A DNA stretch of 64,000 bases from Aquipseudomonas guryensis (GCF_014164785.1 NZ_JACJFN010000002.1:186001-250000); one strand, 5' to 3'. Counted from the stretch's first letter, positions 34,144 to 44,904 are shown. Translations and numbers: made by a program. Notes: a model not told the origin generated them from the sequence alone.

Positions 34144-34790
34144 CCGATCATGCTTTCAGTTCCGCCGAACGTGCCGCGGTGTACCGGGCGATTGCCGAGC
34201 GTCGCGACATGCGCCACTTCGCTGGTGGCACGGTGGCGCCGGAGCTGCTCGCGCGCCTGCTCGAAGCGGCGCACCAGGCGCCCAGCGTCGGCCTGATGCA
34301 GCCCTGGCGCTTTATCCGCATCACCCGCCCCGAGCTGCGCGAGGCCATCCATGGTCAGGTCGAGGCCGAGCGGGTGCGCACTGCCGAGGCCCTGGGCGAG
34401 CGCAGCGACGAGTTCATGCGACTCAAGGTCGAAGGCATCCGCGATTGCGCCGAGCTGCTGGTGGTGGCGTTGATGGATCAGCGCGAGAAACACATCTTCG
34501 GCCGCCGCACCCTGCCGGAAATGGACCTGGCCTCCCTTGCCTGCGCCATCCAGAACCTCTGGCTGGCCTCGCGCGCCGAAGGCCTAGGCCTCGGTTGGGT
34601 CTCGCTGTTCGAGCCGCAGGCGTTGGCCGAACTGCTGCACATGCCGGCCGGCAGCAAGCCGCTGGCGATCCTCTGTCTGGGCCCGGTCACCGAGTTCTAC
34701 CGTGAGCCGATGCTGGTGCAGGAAGGCTGGGCCACGCCGCGACCGCTGCAGGATCTGCTGTTCACCGACAGCTGGGGGCAGCACGCATGA
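34140..34790 (+). CDS. bluB: BluB, 5,6-dimethylbenzimidazole synthase
   Basis: BluB is the flavin destructase that cuts FMNH2 with oxygen to make the lower-ligand base dimethylbenzimidazole. The 216-residue protein has the nitroreductase fold with [11 protein letters not shown] near residue 21, [15 protein letters not shown] near 45, and [12 protein letters not shown] near 150. Its presence means the cell can make the complete cobalamin under oxygen. It overlaps cobB and cbiB by 4 nt each. Confidence 0.95.
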   Translation: MTDHAFSSAERAAVYRAIAERRDMRHFAGGTVAPELLARLLEAAHQAPSVGLMQPWRFIRITRPELREAIHGQVEAERVRTAEALGERSDEFMRLKVEGIRDCAELLVVALMDQREKHIFGRRTLPEMDLASLACAIQNLWLASRAEGLGLGWVSLFEPQALAELLHMPAGSKPLAILCLGPVTEFYREPMLVQEGWATPRPLQDLLFTDSWGQHA

Positions 34791-35695
34791 GCCTGCTGCT
34801 GGCCACCCTGGTCGGAGTCACCCTGGACGGCCTGCTCGGCGAGCCCAAACGCTGGCATCCGCTGGTGGCCTTCGGCGGCCTGGCGCAACGCATCGAGCAA
34901 CGCCTCAATAGTGGTGGCCACGGCTGGCGCAGTCACGGTGTTACCGGTTGGTGCCTGGCGGTATTGCCGCTGACCCTGCTCAGTTTACTGCTGGCGCGCC
35001 TGCCCTATCTCGGCTGGCTGGTGGGGGTGCTGACCCTGTACGCCGCCCTCGGCCTGCGCAGCCTCGGCGAGCACGCGCTGCCGGTGGCCCAGGCGCTGCG
35101 CCTGGGCGATCTGCCCGAGGCACGCAAGCGGGTGGGCTATATGGTTAGCCGGCAGACCGCCGAGCTGGACAGCGAGGGTGTGGCCCGCGCCGGCACCGAG
35201 TCGGTGCTGGAGAACGGCTCGGACGCGGTGTTTGCCGCGCTGTTCTGGTTCCTCGTCGCCGGTGCGCCAGGCGTGGTGCTGTACCGCCTGAGCAACACCC
35301 TGGACGCCATGTGGGGCTACCGCAACGAGCGCTTCGAACGCTTTGGCTGGGCTGCGGCGAAGATCGACGATGGCCTCAACTACATCCCCGCGCGCCTGGT
35401 GGCGCTGACCTATGCACTGCTCGGCAAGACCGCCCTGGCCCTGCGCTGCTGGCAGCAGCAGGCGCCGCAGTGGGATAGCCCCAACGCCGGCCCGGTGATG
35501 GCCGCCGGTGCCGGCGCCCTCGGCGTGAGCCTGGGCGGCGCGGCGACCTACCAAGGCGAACTGCATGTGCGCCCGGTGCTGGGGGCGGGTCCGGCGGCGC
35601 GGGCGCGGGATATCGAACGGGCGCTCAATCTGGTCAATGGCGGCGTGCTGCTGTGGCTGGCACTGTTGCTGATCGGGAGTCTTTACCTTGCTTGA
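34787..35695 (+). CDS. cbiB: CbiB/CobD, adenosylcobinamide-phosphate synthase
   Basis: This integral membrane enzyme joins aminopropanol phosphate to adenosylcobyric acid. The 302-residue protein has several membrane helices. Its signature regions are [13 protein letters not shown] near the start, the central [19 protein letters not shown], and [19 protein letters not shown]. In Pseudomonas denitrificans usage it is called cobD. It overlaps the next gene by 8 nt. Confidence 0.93.
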   Translation: MSLLLATLVGVTLDGLLGEPKRWHPLVAFGGLAQRIEQRLNSGGHGWRSHGVTGWCLAVLPLTLLSLLLARLPYLGWLVGVLTLYAALGLRSLGEHALPVAQALRLGDLPEARKRVGYMVSRQTAELDSEGVARAGTESVLENGSDAVFAALFWFLVAGAPGVVLYRLSNTLDAMWGYRNERFERFGWAAAKIDDGLNYIPARLVALTYALLGKTALALRCWQQQAPQWDSPNAGPVMAAGAGALGVSLGGAATYQGELHVRPVLGAGPAARARDIERALNLVNGGVLLWLALLLIGSLYLA

Positions 35696-36671
35696 ACATG
35701 GTGGCCGCCTGCGTGCGGCGGCGCAGCGCTATGGCATCGCCCTGGCCGACTGGCTCGACCTGTCCACCGGCATCGCGCCCTATGGCTGGCCGCTGCCGAT
35801 GATTCCAGCGACGGCCTGGAGCCGCCTGCCCGAGCCGGACGATGGCCTGGAGGCGGCGGCGCGTGATTACTACGGCGTGCCTGCCTTGCTGCCGGTGGCC
35901 GGTTCCCAGGCGGCGATCCAGGCCCTGCCGCAGCTGCGTCGGCAGGGGCGGGTGGGGATCGTGTCGCCGGCCTATGCCGAACATGCCGAGGCCTGGCGCC
36001 GCGAGGGGCATCAGGTCACTGAACTCGGCGAAGGTGCGGTGGGCCGCGCCCTGGAGCGCCTGGATGTGCTGCTACTGATCAACCCCAACAACCCGACCGG
36101 GCGGCTGCTCGCGCCACAGCAGCTGCTCGACTGGCATGCCCGCCTGGCCGAGCGCGGCGGCTGGCTGGTGGTGGACGAGGCGTTCATCGACTGCACCCCT
36201 GAGCACAGTCTGGCGGCCTTCAGCCAGTTGCCGGGGCTGATCGTGCTGCGCTCGTTCGGCAAGTTCTTCGGCCTGGCCGGCATCCGCCTGGGTTTCGTCC
36301 TGGCCGAACCGGCGCTGCTGGGGCGCCTGGCCGAGCGCCTCGGTCCCTGGACCATCAGTGGCCCGACGCGGGCGGTCGCCACCGCCATCCTGCAGGACGG
36401 CGCCGGCCAGCTGACCCAGCGCGAGCGCCTGCAGGCCGACGGTCTGCGCCTGGCCGTGCTGCTCAGTGCCCATGGCCTTGCGCCGGCGGGCGGTACCGCG
36501 CTGTTCCAGCTGGTTGCTCATCAGCATGCGGTGGGCCTGCACGGTTATTTCGCCCGTCGCGGCATCCTCATACGTCTGTTTGCTGAAACGCGCTGCCTAC
36601 GCTTCGGCCTGACCGCCGACGAGGCCGGCTGGCAACGGCTGGAGCAGGCCCTGCAGGAGATGCCGCGATGA
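35688..36671 (+). CDS. cobD: Threonine-phosphate decarboxylase (CobD/CobC)
   Basis: This PLP enzyme turns L-threonine phosphate into aminopropanol phosphate for the nucleotide loop. The 327-residue protein has the aminotransferase fold: [11 protein letters not shown] near 125, VVDEAFIDC near 162, and the PLP-binding lysine in [16 protein letters not shown]. It starts at TTG 35688, 8 nt before the end of cbiB, with CGGGAG upstream. It is called cobC in Pseudomonas denitrificans. Confidence 0.92.
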   Translation: MLEHGGRLRAAAQRYGIALADWLDLSTGIAPYGWPLPMIPATAWSRLPEPDDGLEAAARDYYGVPALLPVAGSQAAIQALPQLRRQGRVGIVSPAYAEHAEAWRREGHQVTELGEGAVGRALERLDVLLLINPNNPTGRLLAPQQLLDWHARLAERGGWLVVDEAFIDCTPEHSLAAFSQLPGLIVLRSFGKFFGLAGIRLGFVLAEPALLGRLAERLGPWTISGPTRAVATAILQDGAGQLTQRERLQADGLRLAVLLSAHGLAPAGGTALFQLVAHQHAVGLHGYFARRGILIRLFAETRCLRFGLTADEAGWQRLEQALQEMPR

Positions 36672-38119
36672 CCGCCACCTTGATGGTGCAGGGCACCACC
36701 TCCGATGCCGGCAAGAGCACCCTGGTGACCGCCCTGTGCCGCTGGCTCAAGCGCCAGGGCGTAAGCGTGGTGCCGTTCAAACCGCAAAATATGGCGCTCA
36801 ACAGCGCGGTGACGGCTGATGGTGGCGAGATCGGCCGCGCCCAGGCGGTGCAGGCCCAGGCTGCCGGCTTGGCGCCGCACACCGATATGAACCCGGTGCT
36901 ACTCAAGCCCAACAGCGACACCGGCGCCCAGGTGATCATCCAAGGCCGGGCGATCGGCAACATGCACGCGGTGGCCTACCACGACTACAAGCAGACCGCG
37001 CGCGCCGCCGTGCTGGAATCCCACCAACGCCTCAGTGCGCAGTATCCGGTGGTGATGGTCGAGGGCGCCGGTTCGCCGGCGGAGATCAACCTGCGCGCCG
37101 GCGACATCGCCAACATGGGCTTCGCCGAGGCGGTGGATTGCCCGGTGATCCTGATCGCCGATATCGACAAGGGCGGCGTGTTTGCCCATCTGGTCGGCAC
37201 TCTCGAATTGCTCAGCGCATCGGAGCAGGCGCGGGTGCAGGGCTTTGTGATCAACCGTTTCCGTGGCGACCTCAGCCTGCTGCAGCCGGGCCTGGACTGG
37301 CTGGAGCAGCGCACCGGCAAGCCGGTGCTCGGCGTGCTGCCGTACCTGATGGATTTCCACCTGGAAGCCGAAGACGCGGTGGCAACTCGCCAGGTGACCC
37401 AGGCCGGGCCACAGCTCAAGGTGGTGGTGCCGGTGCTGCCGCGCATCAGCAACCACACCGACTTCGATCCGCTGCGCCTGCACCCGCAGGTCGACCTGCA
37501 GTTCATCGGCCCCGGCCAGGCCATCCCGCCGGCTGACCTGATCATCCTGCCCGGCTCGAAAAGCGTGCGCGCCGACCTGGCCTTCCTCCGTGAGCAGGGC
37601 TGGGCGGTGGTCATCGACCGTCACCTGCGTTACGGCGGCAAGCTGCTTGGCATCTGCGGCGGCCTGCAGATGCTCGGCACGCAGATCGACGATCCTCATG
37701 GCCTGGAAGGCGCGCCCGGTAGCAGCGCCGGCCTCGGTCTGCTGGACTTCGCCACCGTGCTGGAACCAGAGAAGCAGCTGCGCAATGTGCAGGGCCGGTT
37801 GTGCCTGGAGCAGGCGGTGGTAAGCGGCTACGAGATCCACGCCGGCGTCAGCACGGGCGCCGGGTTGAACGGCGCGGTGCAGCTCGATGACGGTCGCCCG
37901 GATGGCGGCATGAGCGCCGATGGCCAGGTGCTCGGCACTTACCTGCATGGCCTGTTCGAATCGAGCGAGGCCTGTGGCGCGCTGCTGCGTTGGGCCGGCC
38001 TGCGCGAGGTGCAGACGGTGGACTACCATGCCCTGCGCGAACGCGATATCGAGCGCCTGGCCGATCTGGTCGAGGCGCATCTGGATACCGGTAAATTGCG
38101 CGAGCTGTGTGGCCTGTAG
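36668..38119 (+). CDS. cobQ: CobQ, cobyric acid synthase
   Basis: CobQ amidates carboxyls b, d, e and g of adenosylcobyrinate a,c-diamide. The 483-residue protein starts [20 protein letters not shown] (P-loop), continues through [11 protein letters not shown], and has a C-terminal glutaminase domain with the catalytic cysteine in [12 protein letters not shown] and the histidine in [10 protein letters not shown]. It overlaps the decarboxylase gene by ATGA. Confidence 0.96.
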   Translation: MTATLMVQGTTSDAGKSTLVTALCRWLKRQGVSVVPFKPQNMALNSAVTADGGEIGRAQAVQAQAAGLAPHTDMNPVLLKPNSDTGAQVIIQGRAIGNMHAVAYHDYKQTARAAVLESHQRLSAQYPVVMVEGAGSPAEINLRAGDIANMGFAEAVDCPVILIADIDKGGVFAHLVGTLELLSASEQARVQGFVINRFRGDLSLLQPGLDWLEQRTGKPVLGVLPYLMDFHLEAEDAVATRQVTQAGPQLKVVVPVLPRISNHTDFDPLRLHPQVDLQFIGPGQAIPPADLIILPGSKSVRADLAFLREQGWAVVIDRHLRYGGKLLGICGGLQMLGTQIDDPHGLEGAPGSSAGLGLLDFATVLEPEKQLRNVQGRLCLEQAVVSGYEIHAGVSTGAGLNGAVQLDDGRPDGGMSADGQVLGTYLHGLFESSEACGALLRWAGLREVQTVDYHALRERDIERLADLVEAHLDTGKLRELCGL

Positions 38120-38152
38120 CCTGCACTGGCAGAACCCCTGAATGAGGCAAAC

Positions 38153-38674
38153 ATGCTTGAACTGATCTTGGGCGGCGCCCGTTCCGGCAAGAGCCGCCTG
38201 GCCGAGAGGCTGGCTGGTGAATCCGGCCTGGCGGTGACCTATATCGCCACCAGCCAGGCGCTGGACGGCGAGATGAGCGAGCGCATCCATCAGCACCGGG
38301 TGCGGCGCCCGGCCGGCTGGGCGCTGGTCGAGGAACCGCTGGAGCTGGCCCGGGTGCTGCGTGAGCAGGCGGGCGAAGGGCGTTGCCTGCTGGTCGACTG
38401 CCTGACCCTGTGGCTGACCAACCTGCTGATGCTGGACGACGAAACACGTCTGCAGGCCGAACGCACGGCGCTACTGGAATGCCTGGCCGGGTTATCGGGA
38501 CGGATCATTCTGGTCAGCAACGAAACCGGCCTCGGCGTGGTTCCGTTGGGCGAGCTGACCCGGCGTTATGTCGACGAGGCCGGCTGGTTGCACCAGGCCC
38601 TGGCCGAACGTAGCCAGCGGGTGGTGTTCACCGTCGCCGGGCTGCCCATGATCCTGAAAGGAGAACGCCTGTGA
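38153..38674 (+). CDS. cobU: CobU/CobP, adenosylcobinamide kinase / guanylyltransferase
   Basis: This bifunctional enzyme phosphorylates adenosylcobinamide and then adds GMP. The 173-residue protein has the P-loop [12 protein letters not shown] at the N-terminus, [23 protein letters not shown] in the nucleotide-binding region, and [12 protein letters not shown] near 83. The start lies 33 nt after cobQ, and it overlaps cobT by GTGA. The Pseudomonas name is cobP. Confidence 0.95.
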   Translation: MLELILGGARSGKSRLAERLAGESGLAVTYIATSQALDGEMSERIHQHRVRRPAGWALVEEPLELARVLREQAGEGRCLLVDCLTLWLTNLLMLDDETRLQAERTALLECLAGLSGRIILVSNETGLGVVPLGELTRRYVDEAGWLHQALAERSQRVVFTVAGLPMILKGERL

Positions 38675-39720
38675 GTGCATTCTGGTGGCAGGCGAGCTGC
38701 CGACCGCTCGACCCGCAGGTGGCCGTCCAGGCCCTGCAGCGCCAGGCCGAGCTGACCAAGCCGGCCGGCGCCCTCGGCCAGTTGGAGCCGCTGGCGGTAC
38801 GTCTGGCCGCCCAGCAGGGGCGCGTGCGTCCCGAGCTGGAGCGGGTGTGTATCAGCATCTTCGCCGGCGATCATGGGGTGGTCGCCGAAGGCGTGTCGGC
38901 CTATCCGCAGGCGGTGACCGTGCAGATGCTCGGCAACTTCGCCGGCGGTGGCGCGGCGATCAGCGTGCTGGCCCGCCAGCTGGGCGCGACCCTGGAAGTG
39001 CACAACCTCGGCACGGTCGAGCCGGCGCCGGCCATGGCCGGGGTCTGCCAGCATCAACTGGCGCCGGGCACGGCCAATTTCACCCAAGCGCCGGCGATGA
39101 GCGGCGAACTGTGCCTGGCCGCGCTGCAGGTCGGCCGTGCGGTGGCCGAGCGCGCCGCGGTTGCCGGCTGCCAGCTGTTCATCGGCGGCGAGATGGGCAT
39201 CGGCAACACCACGGCGGCCAGCGCGCTGGCCTGCGCGCTGCTGGACAAGCAGCTGAGCGAGCTGGTCGGCCCCGGCACCGGGCTGGACAGCGCCGGTATG
39301 GCGCGTAAGATCCGCGCCGTCGAATCTGCCCTGGCCCTGCACGGTCAGGCCCGCGCGCCGCTGGATTGCCTGCAGCGCCTGGGCGGCCTGGAGATCGCCG
39401 CGCTGACCGGTGCTTACCTGGCCTGCGCGCAGCAGGGCGTCAGCGTGCTGGTCGATGGTTTTATCTGCAGCGTCGCGGCCCTGCTGGCGGTGCGCCTCAA
39501 CCCGGGCGTGGCCGACTGGCTGTTGTTCAGCCACAGCGGCGCCGAGCCGGGCCATCGCCATGTGCTCGCCGCCCTGGAGGCCACACCCTTGCTACAACTG
39601 GGCCTGCGCCTGGGCGAGGGCAGTGGCGCGGCGCTGGCGGTGCCGCTGTTGCGCTTGGCGTGCGCGCTGCACGGGCAGATGGCGACTTTTTCTGAAGCAG
39701 CAGTACAGGAGCATGGTTGA
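38671..39720 (+). CDS. cobT: CobT/CobU, nicotinate-nucleotide:DMB phosphoribosyltransferase
   Basis: This enzyme makes alpha-ribazole phosphate from nicotinate mononucleotide and dimethylbenzimidazole. The 349-residue protein has [13 protein letters not shown] near the start, [17 protein letters not shown] near 67, and [20 protein letters not shown] near 171. It starts at GTG 38671, overlapping cobU. It is named cobU in Pseudomonas denitrificans and is unrelated to the chelatase subunit also called CobT. Confidence 0.95.
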   Translation: MSAFWWQASCRPLDPQVAVQALQRQAELTKPAGALGQLEPLAVRLAAQQGRVRPELERVCISIFAGDHGVVAEGVSAYPQAVTVQMLGNFAGGGAAISVLARQLGATLEVHNLGTVEPAPAMAGVCQHQLAPGTANFTQAPAMSGELCLAALQVGRAVAERAAVAGCQLFIGGEMGIGNTTAASALACALLDKQLSELVGPGTGLDSAGMARKIRAVESALALHGQARAPLDCLQRLGGLEIAALTGAYLACAQQGVSVLVDGFICSVAALLAVRLNPGVADWLLFSHSGAEPGHRHVLAALEATPLLQLGLRLGEGSGAALAVPLLRLACALHGQMATFSEAAVQEHG

Positions 39721-40292
39721 TGAGTTTGCAGCTGGATCTTTTGCGCCACGGTGAGACCACCGGAGGCAACGGTTTTCGTGGCAGCCTGGACGATGCTCTC
39801 AGCGAGCGCGGCTGGCAGCAGATGCACGCGACCCTGGCCGAACAGGGCGGCTGGGACCTGATCATCAGCTCACCGCTGCAGCGCTGCGAGGCTTTCGCCC
39901 GCCAGTTGGCCGAGGCCAAGGGTTTGCCGTTGCGAATCGAGGCCGATCTGCGCGAGCTGCACTTCGGCGACTGGGAAGGGCGCAATGCCGCGGAAATCCT
40001 TCTCGAAGACACCGAAGCGCTGGGCAGCTTCTGGAACGATCCGTTCAACTTCACCCCGCCGAATGCCGAGCCGGTGCGCGACTTCGCCGCACGGGTGATG
40101 GCCGCCATCGAGCGTCTGCAGCAGGAACTGGCTGGCCAGCGCGTGCTGCTGGTGACCCACGGCGGGGTGATGCGCCTGCTGCTGGCCCAGGCCCGCGGCC
40201 TGCCGCAGCAGCAGTTGCTGCAGGTCGAGGTCTGCCATGCCGCGCTGCATCGCCTGCAGGTCGCGGCCGACCTGAGCCTGCGCGAAGCCTGA
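39720..40292 (+). CDS. Histidine phosphatase, probable alpha-ribazole phosphatase
   Basis: The 190-residue protein is a phosphoglycerate-mutase-like phosphatase. Its active site is LDLLRHGETTGGN, with the second histidine in LLVTHGGVMRL. Position between cobT and cobS argues that it removes the phosphate of alpha-ribazole phosphate or cobalamin phosphate, as CobC does in Salmonella. The ATG shares one base with the cobT stop. Family is certain; the substrate is from context. Confidence 0.87.
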   Translation: MSLQLDLLRHGETTGGNGFRGSLDDALSERGWQQMHATLAEQGGWDLIISSPLQRCEAFARQLAEAKGLPLRIEADLRELHFGDWEGRNAAEILLEDTEALGSFWNDPFNFTPPNAEPVRDFAARVMAAIERLQQELAGQRVLLVTHGGVMRLLLAQARGLPQQQLLQVEVCHAALHRLQVAADLSLREA

Positions 40293-40294
40293 GC

Positions 40295-41038
40295 ATGCGC
40301 CTGGCCGAGCCGCTGCTGATTGCCTTGCAGTTCCTCACCCGCCTGCCGGTGAGCCTGGCGGGCATGCCGACCCCCCAGCAGCTGGGCCGTTCGCTGCTGT
40401 GGTATCCGGCGGTCGGGCTGCTGCTCGGCGGCCTGTTGTGGCTGGCGCAGCTGCTCCTGAGCGGCGCGCCAGTCTTGCTGCAGGCGGCGCTGCTGCTGGC
40501 GCTGTGGGTCGGCCTGAGCGGCGGCCTGCACCTCGACGGTCTGGCTGACACGGCGGATGCCTGGGTCGGTGGCTATGGCGACCGCGAGCGCACCCTGACG
40601 ATCATGAAAGACCCGCGCAGCGGGCCGATCGCCGTGGTGGTGCTGGTGCTGCTGCTGTTGCTCAAGTTCACCGCCCTGGTCGCGCTGCTGCAGGCCGGGC
40701 AATGGAGTGCGCTAGTGCTGACGCCGTGGCTGGGGCGTTGGCTGTTGCCGCTGCTGCTGCTCACCACGCCCTATGTGCGCGCCGGCGGCCTGGGCCAGGC
40801 GCTCAGCGAGCACCTGCCGCGCCAGCAACTGCCCGTGGTACTGGCCGGCAATGCGCTGGCCATGCTGCTTTGTGGTTGGGCTGGGCTGTTGGCCATCGGC
40901 GCTGCGCTGCTGGCTTTCTTCCTGCTGCGCCGCGCCTTGCTCGCCCGACTGGGCGGCACCACCGGTGATACCGCCGGGGCGCTGCTGGAGCTGGCCGAGT
41001 GTGCGGTTTTGCTGAGTTTGGCGCTCGCCCTGGCTTGA
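40295..41038 (+). CDS. cobS: CobS/CobV, adenosylcobinamide-GDP ribazoletransferase
   Basis: This membrane enzyme joins adenosylcobinamide-GDP with alpha-ribazole, finishing cobalamin. The 247-residue product has multiple helices and the active-site motif HLDGLADTADAW near residue 76, then ERTLTIMKDPRSGPIA. It is the last gene of the block, 2 nt after the phosphatase. The Pseudomonas name is cobV. Confidence 0.95.
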   Translation: MRLAEPLLIALQFLTRLPVSLAGMPTPQQLGRSLLWYPAVGLLLGGLLWLAQLLLSGAPVLLQAALLLALWVGLSGGLHLDGLADTADAWVGGYGDRERTLTIMKDPRSGPIAVVVLVLLLLLKFTALVALLQAGQWSALVLTPWLGRWLLPLLLLTTPYVRAGGLGQALSEHLPRQQLPVVLAGNALAMLLCGWAGLLAIGAALLAFFLLRRALLARLGGTTGDTAGALLELAECAVLLSLALALA

Positions 41039-41264
41039 GGGGGCTGGGTGTTACTTATGTCCCCCGGCTGAACACACGGCGCTCTCTACAACTGTGCTGC
41101 CGGTTTAGTGCTTAGCTGTGTTTGGCGTGCTGCGTCCTGCCGGTATATACAGCCTGGATCTTGCCGCCGGCATGCGCCTGCCGGGTTTTGTAACGGTTGC
41201 TAGACGCACTGGCGAGCTTTCTATTTCGCGCACCGGCGGGACTCCCCGTCCACAAGGATCAAGC

Positions 41265-42473
41265 ATGACTTCCGTATGGCGTACCAGCGGCTGGGTGTTG
41301 CTCGGAGCATCGCTGATCCTGGCGCTGTCGCTGGGCATCCGCCATGGCTTCGGCCTGTTCCTCACGCCCATGAGCAGCGAGTTTGGCTGGGGGCGTGAGG
41401 TGTTCGCCTTCGCCATCGCCTTGCAGAACCTGATCTGGGGTCTGGCGCAGCCGGTGACCGGGGCCATCGCCGACCGCTTTGGCGCACGCCGGGTGATCGC
41501 CGTCGGCGGCCTGCTGTATGCCGCCGGCCTATTGTTGATGGGCTATGCCGACTCGGCTGCGTCGTTGTCGCTGAGTGCCGGGTTGCTGATCGGTATCGGC
41601 CTGTCCGGCACCTCCTTCTCGGTGCTGCTGGGCGTGGTCGGCCGCGCCGTGTCGGTGGAGAAACGCAGCATGGCCATGGGTATCGCGGCGGCGGCCGGCT
41701 CCTTCGGCCAGTTCGCCATGCTGCCGGGCTCGCTCGGTCTGATCGGCTGGCTGGGCTGGTCCGCCGCGCTGCTGGCGCTGGGGCTGCTGGTGGCGTTGAT
41801 CGTACCGCTGGCCCTGCTGGTGCGCGACCAGCCGCTGCCTTCGCTGGGCGCCGAGCAGAGCCTGGGCGAGGCGCTGCGCGAGGCCTGCGGGCACTCCGGC
41901 TTCTGGCTACTGGCGCTGGGCTTCTTCGTCTGCGGTTTCCAGGTGGTGTTCATCGGTGTGCACCTGCCGGCCTATCTGGTCGACCAGCACCTACCGGCCA
42001 CGGTGGGCACCACGGTGCTGGCGCTGGTCGGCCTGTTCAACGTGTTCGGCACCTATATCGCCGGTTGGCTCGGTGGCCGGCTGTCCAAGCCGCGCCTGCT
42101 GACCGCCCTGTACCTGGCGCGCACGGTGGTGATCGTGGCCTTCTTTTACACGCCGCTGAGTGCGTGGAGCGCCTACGCTTTCGGCATCGCCATGGGCCTG
42201 CTGTGGCTGTCCACCGTGCCGCTGACCAATGGCACCGTGGCCACCCTGTTCGGCGTGCGCAACCTGTCGATGCTGGGTGGCATCGTCTTCCTCTTCCACC
42301 AGCTCGGCGCCTTCCTCGGCGGCTGGCTGGGTGGCTACCTGTACGATCACACCGGCAGCTACGACCTGGTCTGGCAGATCTCCATTGCCCTCGGCCTGCT
42401 CGCCGCGGCGCTCAACTGGCCAGTGCGCGAGCAGCCGGTGGCGCGCCTGCAGGCGGCGGGAGGCGTTGCATGA
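41265..42473 (+). CDS. MFS transporter next to the cob operon
   Basis: The 402-residue protein has 12 predicted helices and major facilitator signatures such as GAIADRFGARRVIAVGG (near 63). A similar MFS gene follows the cob operon in other pseudomonads, so a related role is possible, but the substrate cannot be read. ATG 41265 follows AAGGATCAAGC; the 226-bp gap after cobS suggests its own promoter. Confidence 0.87.
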   Translation: MTSVWRTSGWVLLGASLILALSLGIRHGFGLFLTPMSSEFGWGREVFAFAIALQNLIWGLAQPVTGAIADRFGARRVIAVGGLLYAAGLLLMGYADSAASLSLSAGLLIGIGLSGTSFSVLLGVVGRAVSVEKRSMAMGIAAAAGSFGQFAMLPGSLGLIGWLGWSAALLALGLLVALIVPLALLVRDQPLPSLGAEQSLGEALREACGHSGFWLLALGFFVCGFQVVFIGVHLPAYLVDQHLPATVGTTVLALVGLFNVFGTYIAGWLGGRLSKPRLLTALYLARTVVIVAFFYTPLSAWSAYAFGIAMGLLWLSTVPLTNGTVATLFGVRNLSMLGGIVFLFHQLGAFLGGWLGGYLYDHTGSYDLVWQISIALGLLAAALNWPVREQPVARLQAAGGVA

Positions 42474-42592
42474 GCACACGCGCTACGGCGCTGCTCGGCG
42501 TGCTGGGTATTGCCGGGTTATTGCTGCTGGCCTGGTGGGGCTGGCAGCAGGTCGGCCTGGCCGCGCTGCAGCTGGGCATGGGCCTGTGCTAA
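42470..42592 (+). CDS. 40-residue single-helix membrane peptide
   Basis: A 40-codon frame starts within the stop of the MFS gene (ATGA overlap). It encodes one hydrophobic helix (about 8-24), a Trp-rich edge (LAWWGWQQVG) and a short tail ending in cysteine. The coupling to the transporter and the good composition favour a real small protein; conservation is unknown. Confidence 0.55.
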   Translation: MSTRATALLGVLGIAGLLLLAWWGWQQVGLAALQLGMGLC

Positions 42593-42655
42593 GCGTTGCC
42601 GCGCGCCGGCAAGGCGAGTAGCGTTGCCTCTGGATTCAGTTGAGAGGTTGTCATC

Positions 42656-43207
42656 ATGCTCATGTCGCGTAGTGCTCTGGCCTTGCTGGTCGGGCTGTTC
42701 AGCGGGTCGCTGCTGGCGGCCGAATGCCCGCCGATGTTGCAGGGCGAGCTGCAGCAATTGCGCTCCAAGGAGCGTATCGATCTGTGTCAGCGTTTTGCCG
42801 GCAAGCCGCTGGTGGTGGTCAACACCGCCAGCAATTGTGGCTTCACCCCGCAGTTCAAGGGCCTGGAGGCGCTGTACCAGCGCTACAAGGAGCAGGGCCT
42901 GGAAGTGCTCGGCGTGCCTTCCGATGACTTCAAGCAGGAAGCGGACAACAGCGAGGACACCGCCAAGGTGTGCTTCGTCAACTACGGCGTGACCTTCGCC
43001 ATGAGCGAGCCGCAGGTGATCAGCGGTGATGATGCCATCCCGCTGTTCCGCGAACTGGCCGGGCAGACCAGTGCGCCGCGTTGGAACTTCTACAAGTACG
43101 TGGTCGGGCGCGACGGCAAGGTGATTGCCAGTTTCTCCAGCCTGACCAAGCCGGATGATGCGGCGCTGATCGAGGCGGTGGAAAAAGCGATTGCCAGCCA
43201 GCCCTGA
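42656..43207 (+). CDS. Exported glutathione peroxidase-like peroxidase
   Basis: The 183-residue protein has a signal peptide (about 1-22) and a thioredoxin-fold peroxidase domain. The peroxidatic cysteine is C61 in [13 protein letters not shown]; it is a Cys, not selenocysteine, enzyme. [13 protein letters not shown] replaces the usual KWNFEKFLV motif. It probably removes peroxides in the periplasm using thioredoxin-like donors. The stop codon is the first three bases of repeat copy 2. Confidence 0.87.
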   Translation: MLMSRSALALLVGLFSGSLLAAECPPMLQGELQQLRSKERIDLCQRFAGKPLVVVNTASNCGFTPQFKGLEALYQRYKEQGLEVLGVPSDDFKQEADNSEDTAKVCFVNYGVTFAMSEPQVISGDDAIPLFRELAGQTSAPRWNFYKYVVGRDGKVIASFSSLTKPDDAALIEAVEKAIASQP

Positions 43208-43350
43208 GAACCTGTCCACGATCTTCTGGCCGTCGGCCATACCGCGTTAAAAACAGGCTCGGAATGCTCATTTACAGCTCGTAAACTCCGCTTCCTCGCC
43301 TGCTTTTGCCTTGTCTGGCTCTAGCCCAAAAGATCGTGAACAGATTCTGA
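43205..43350. repeat. 146-bp dispersed repeat, copy 2
   Basis: Almost identical to copy 1 at 21801 (TGAGAACCTGTCCACGATCT, GCTCATTTACAGCTCGTAAAC, CAAAAGATCGTGAACAGATT), with identical length and a few substitutions. It again begins at the stop codon of the gene before it, and is followed by a true terminator. Confidence 0.9.
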
Positions 43351-43363
43351 GAACCGTGCGAAT

Positions 43364-43394
43364 AAAAAAGCCGGGCAATTGCCCGGCTTTTTTA
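43364..43394. terminator. Bidirectional terminator between the peroxidase and FadL-type genes
   Basis: AAAAAAGCCGGGCAA is paired with TTGCCCGGCTTTTTT, a strong stem with A and T tracts on both sides. It lies between two convergent genes and should stop both. Confidence 0.95.
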
Positions 43395-43410
43395 TGTGCG
43401 GTTTCCGCCG

Positions 43411-44694
43411 TCAGAAACGGTAGGTGACCTGTGCACCCAGGCCATGGGCGCTGTTGTTGTAGCGGGCGCTGAAGCCGGGAGCGATTTCCGCACCTGCCAG
43501 CTCGGTGGAGTGCTGGTTGACCGAGGCCTCGCTCTCGCGCAGGTAGGTGTAGGCCAGGTCGATGGTCATGTCGGCCGTGGGCGACCAGCCGGCACCGAGG
43601 GAGAACACCTTGCGGTTGCCCACGGGGATGCGCACGGTACGGTTGTCATTGGCAGCCGGTGAGGCATCCAGGGCGAAACCTGTGCGCAGCACCCATTGCG
43701 GGTTCAGCTGGTAGGAAGCGCCGATGGCATAGGACCAGGTGTCCTGCCACTGGAGCTGCTCGCTGACCTCGGCAATCGGGGTCATGCCGAGAATGCTCGG
43801 CGTGCCCTGGTTTTCCACTACGATTTCCTGCAGACGACTCCAGCGGGTCCAGGTGGCGCCCCCGTAGAGGGTCCACTGGTCATCCAGTTTGTAGGTCAGC
43901 GAGCTGTCGACCATTTCCGGGGTGGTGAAATCCAGCTGGGCGTCGTACTCGCCGTTGAACTGGCCGAAAATCGGGCCGTCGCCACCGGTGATGCGGGTAC
44001 GGCCTTGCAGGGTGTAATCGACCTTGGAGTGGTAGGTCAGACCCCAGGCCAGTTGCTCGGTGACATCCACCAGCACGCCGGCATTGAAGCCCAGGGCGGT
44101 GTCGTCGCCCTTGATGCCGACCTTGGTCTCGCCGCTGCCGAGGGCGGCGCTGTTGTCCAGTTGGTTGACCAGTTTGCCCTTGATCTTGTTGATGGTCGGG
44201 CCGAAGCCGACGGAAACGCGCTCATTGATCCGGTAACTCAGGGTCGGTTGCAGGGTGACCACTTCCACCTTGCTGTACTGGCCCTTGTAGCGGCCACCGA
44301 AGCCTTTTTCATAGTCGCTGATCAGGCCGTATGGCACATACAGGCCGATGCCGTAGTGCCAGTCTTCGTTCAACGGGCTGGTGTAGTAGGCGAAGGGCAC
44401 CGGTGTCAGCGGCACCATGTCGCCTTCGCTGGTTTGTGCGCTGGCGTCGTCGATGTCGACATTGGCCTTGACCAGGCCGACACCACCGACCACTTCGGCA
44501 CGCTTGAGTTTGCTCAGGCCGGCAGGGTTGCCGAACAGGGTGGTGGCATCCTGCGCCGACGACGCACGTCCGGCAAAGGCGGTGCCCATGCTGCTGACGC
44601 TTTGTTCGTTGATGGCAATTCCGTTGCCCAGGCTGTGAGTGGACATGGCGCCGATGGCCAGAGCGAGGGTGGTTTTGCACCAGAGTTGTTTCAT
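43411..44694 (-). CDS. FadL/TodX-type outer membrane transporter
   Basis: The 427-residue protein fits the FadL family of beta-barrels that import long-chain fatty acids or aromatic hydrocarbons. After a signal peptide (about 1-25) comes the N-terminal plug motif GNGIAINEQSVSSMGTAFAGRASSA, then the conserved NPAGLSKLKRAEV; it ends in ...QVTYRF with the terminal Phe typical of outer membrane barrels. The ATG 44694 was chosen over upstream starts because the signal peptide begins there. Confidence 0.9.
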   Translation of the reverse strand: MKQLWCKTTLALAIGAMSTHSLGNGIAINEQSVSSMGTAFAGRASSAQDATTLFGNPAGLSKLKRAEVVGGVGLVKANVDIDDASAQTSEGDMVPLTPVPFAYYTSPLNEDWHYGIGLYVPYGLISDYEKGFGGRYKGQYSKVEVVTLQPTLSYRINERVSVGFGPTINKIKGKLVNQLDNSAALGSGETKVGIKGDDTALGFNAGVLVDVTEQLAWGLTYHSKVDYTLQGRTRITGGDGPIFGQFNGEYDAQLDFTTPEMVDSSLTYKLDDQWTLYGGATWTRWSRLQEIVVENQGTPSILGMTPIAEVSEQLQWQDTWSYAIGASYQLNPQWVLRTGFALDASPAANDNRTVRIPVGNRKVFSLGAGWSPTADMTIDLAYTYLRESEASVNQHSTELAGAEIAPGFSARYNNSAHGLGAQVTYRF

Positions 44695-44904
44695 TAGCAA
44701 GCTCACGAACAGCAAAAATGAGGGCGGCAAAGTACGCGTTTTGCGAACGATTGCCAACCGCTAAAGTCTGTCTTTTCGTGAATATTCGTTAATGAAATCA
44801 GTAGGATGTGGCTGTCTGATTGGTCAGAAAATAAACGTTCCCGATCATCTGTTATCAATAGCCGTCTGTATTCAGCCGAGTGGCTGGTTTGTCATCGCCT
44901 GACT

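Noticed and set aside
35688..38674. Taking the enzyme names CobD, CobT, CobU, CobC and CobS at face value
   Set aside because: These symbols mean different enzymes in different naming systems. I gave the reaction in each entry so the symbol is not used as evidence of function.
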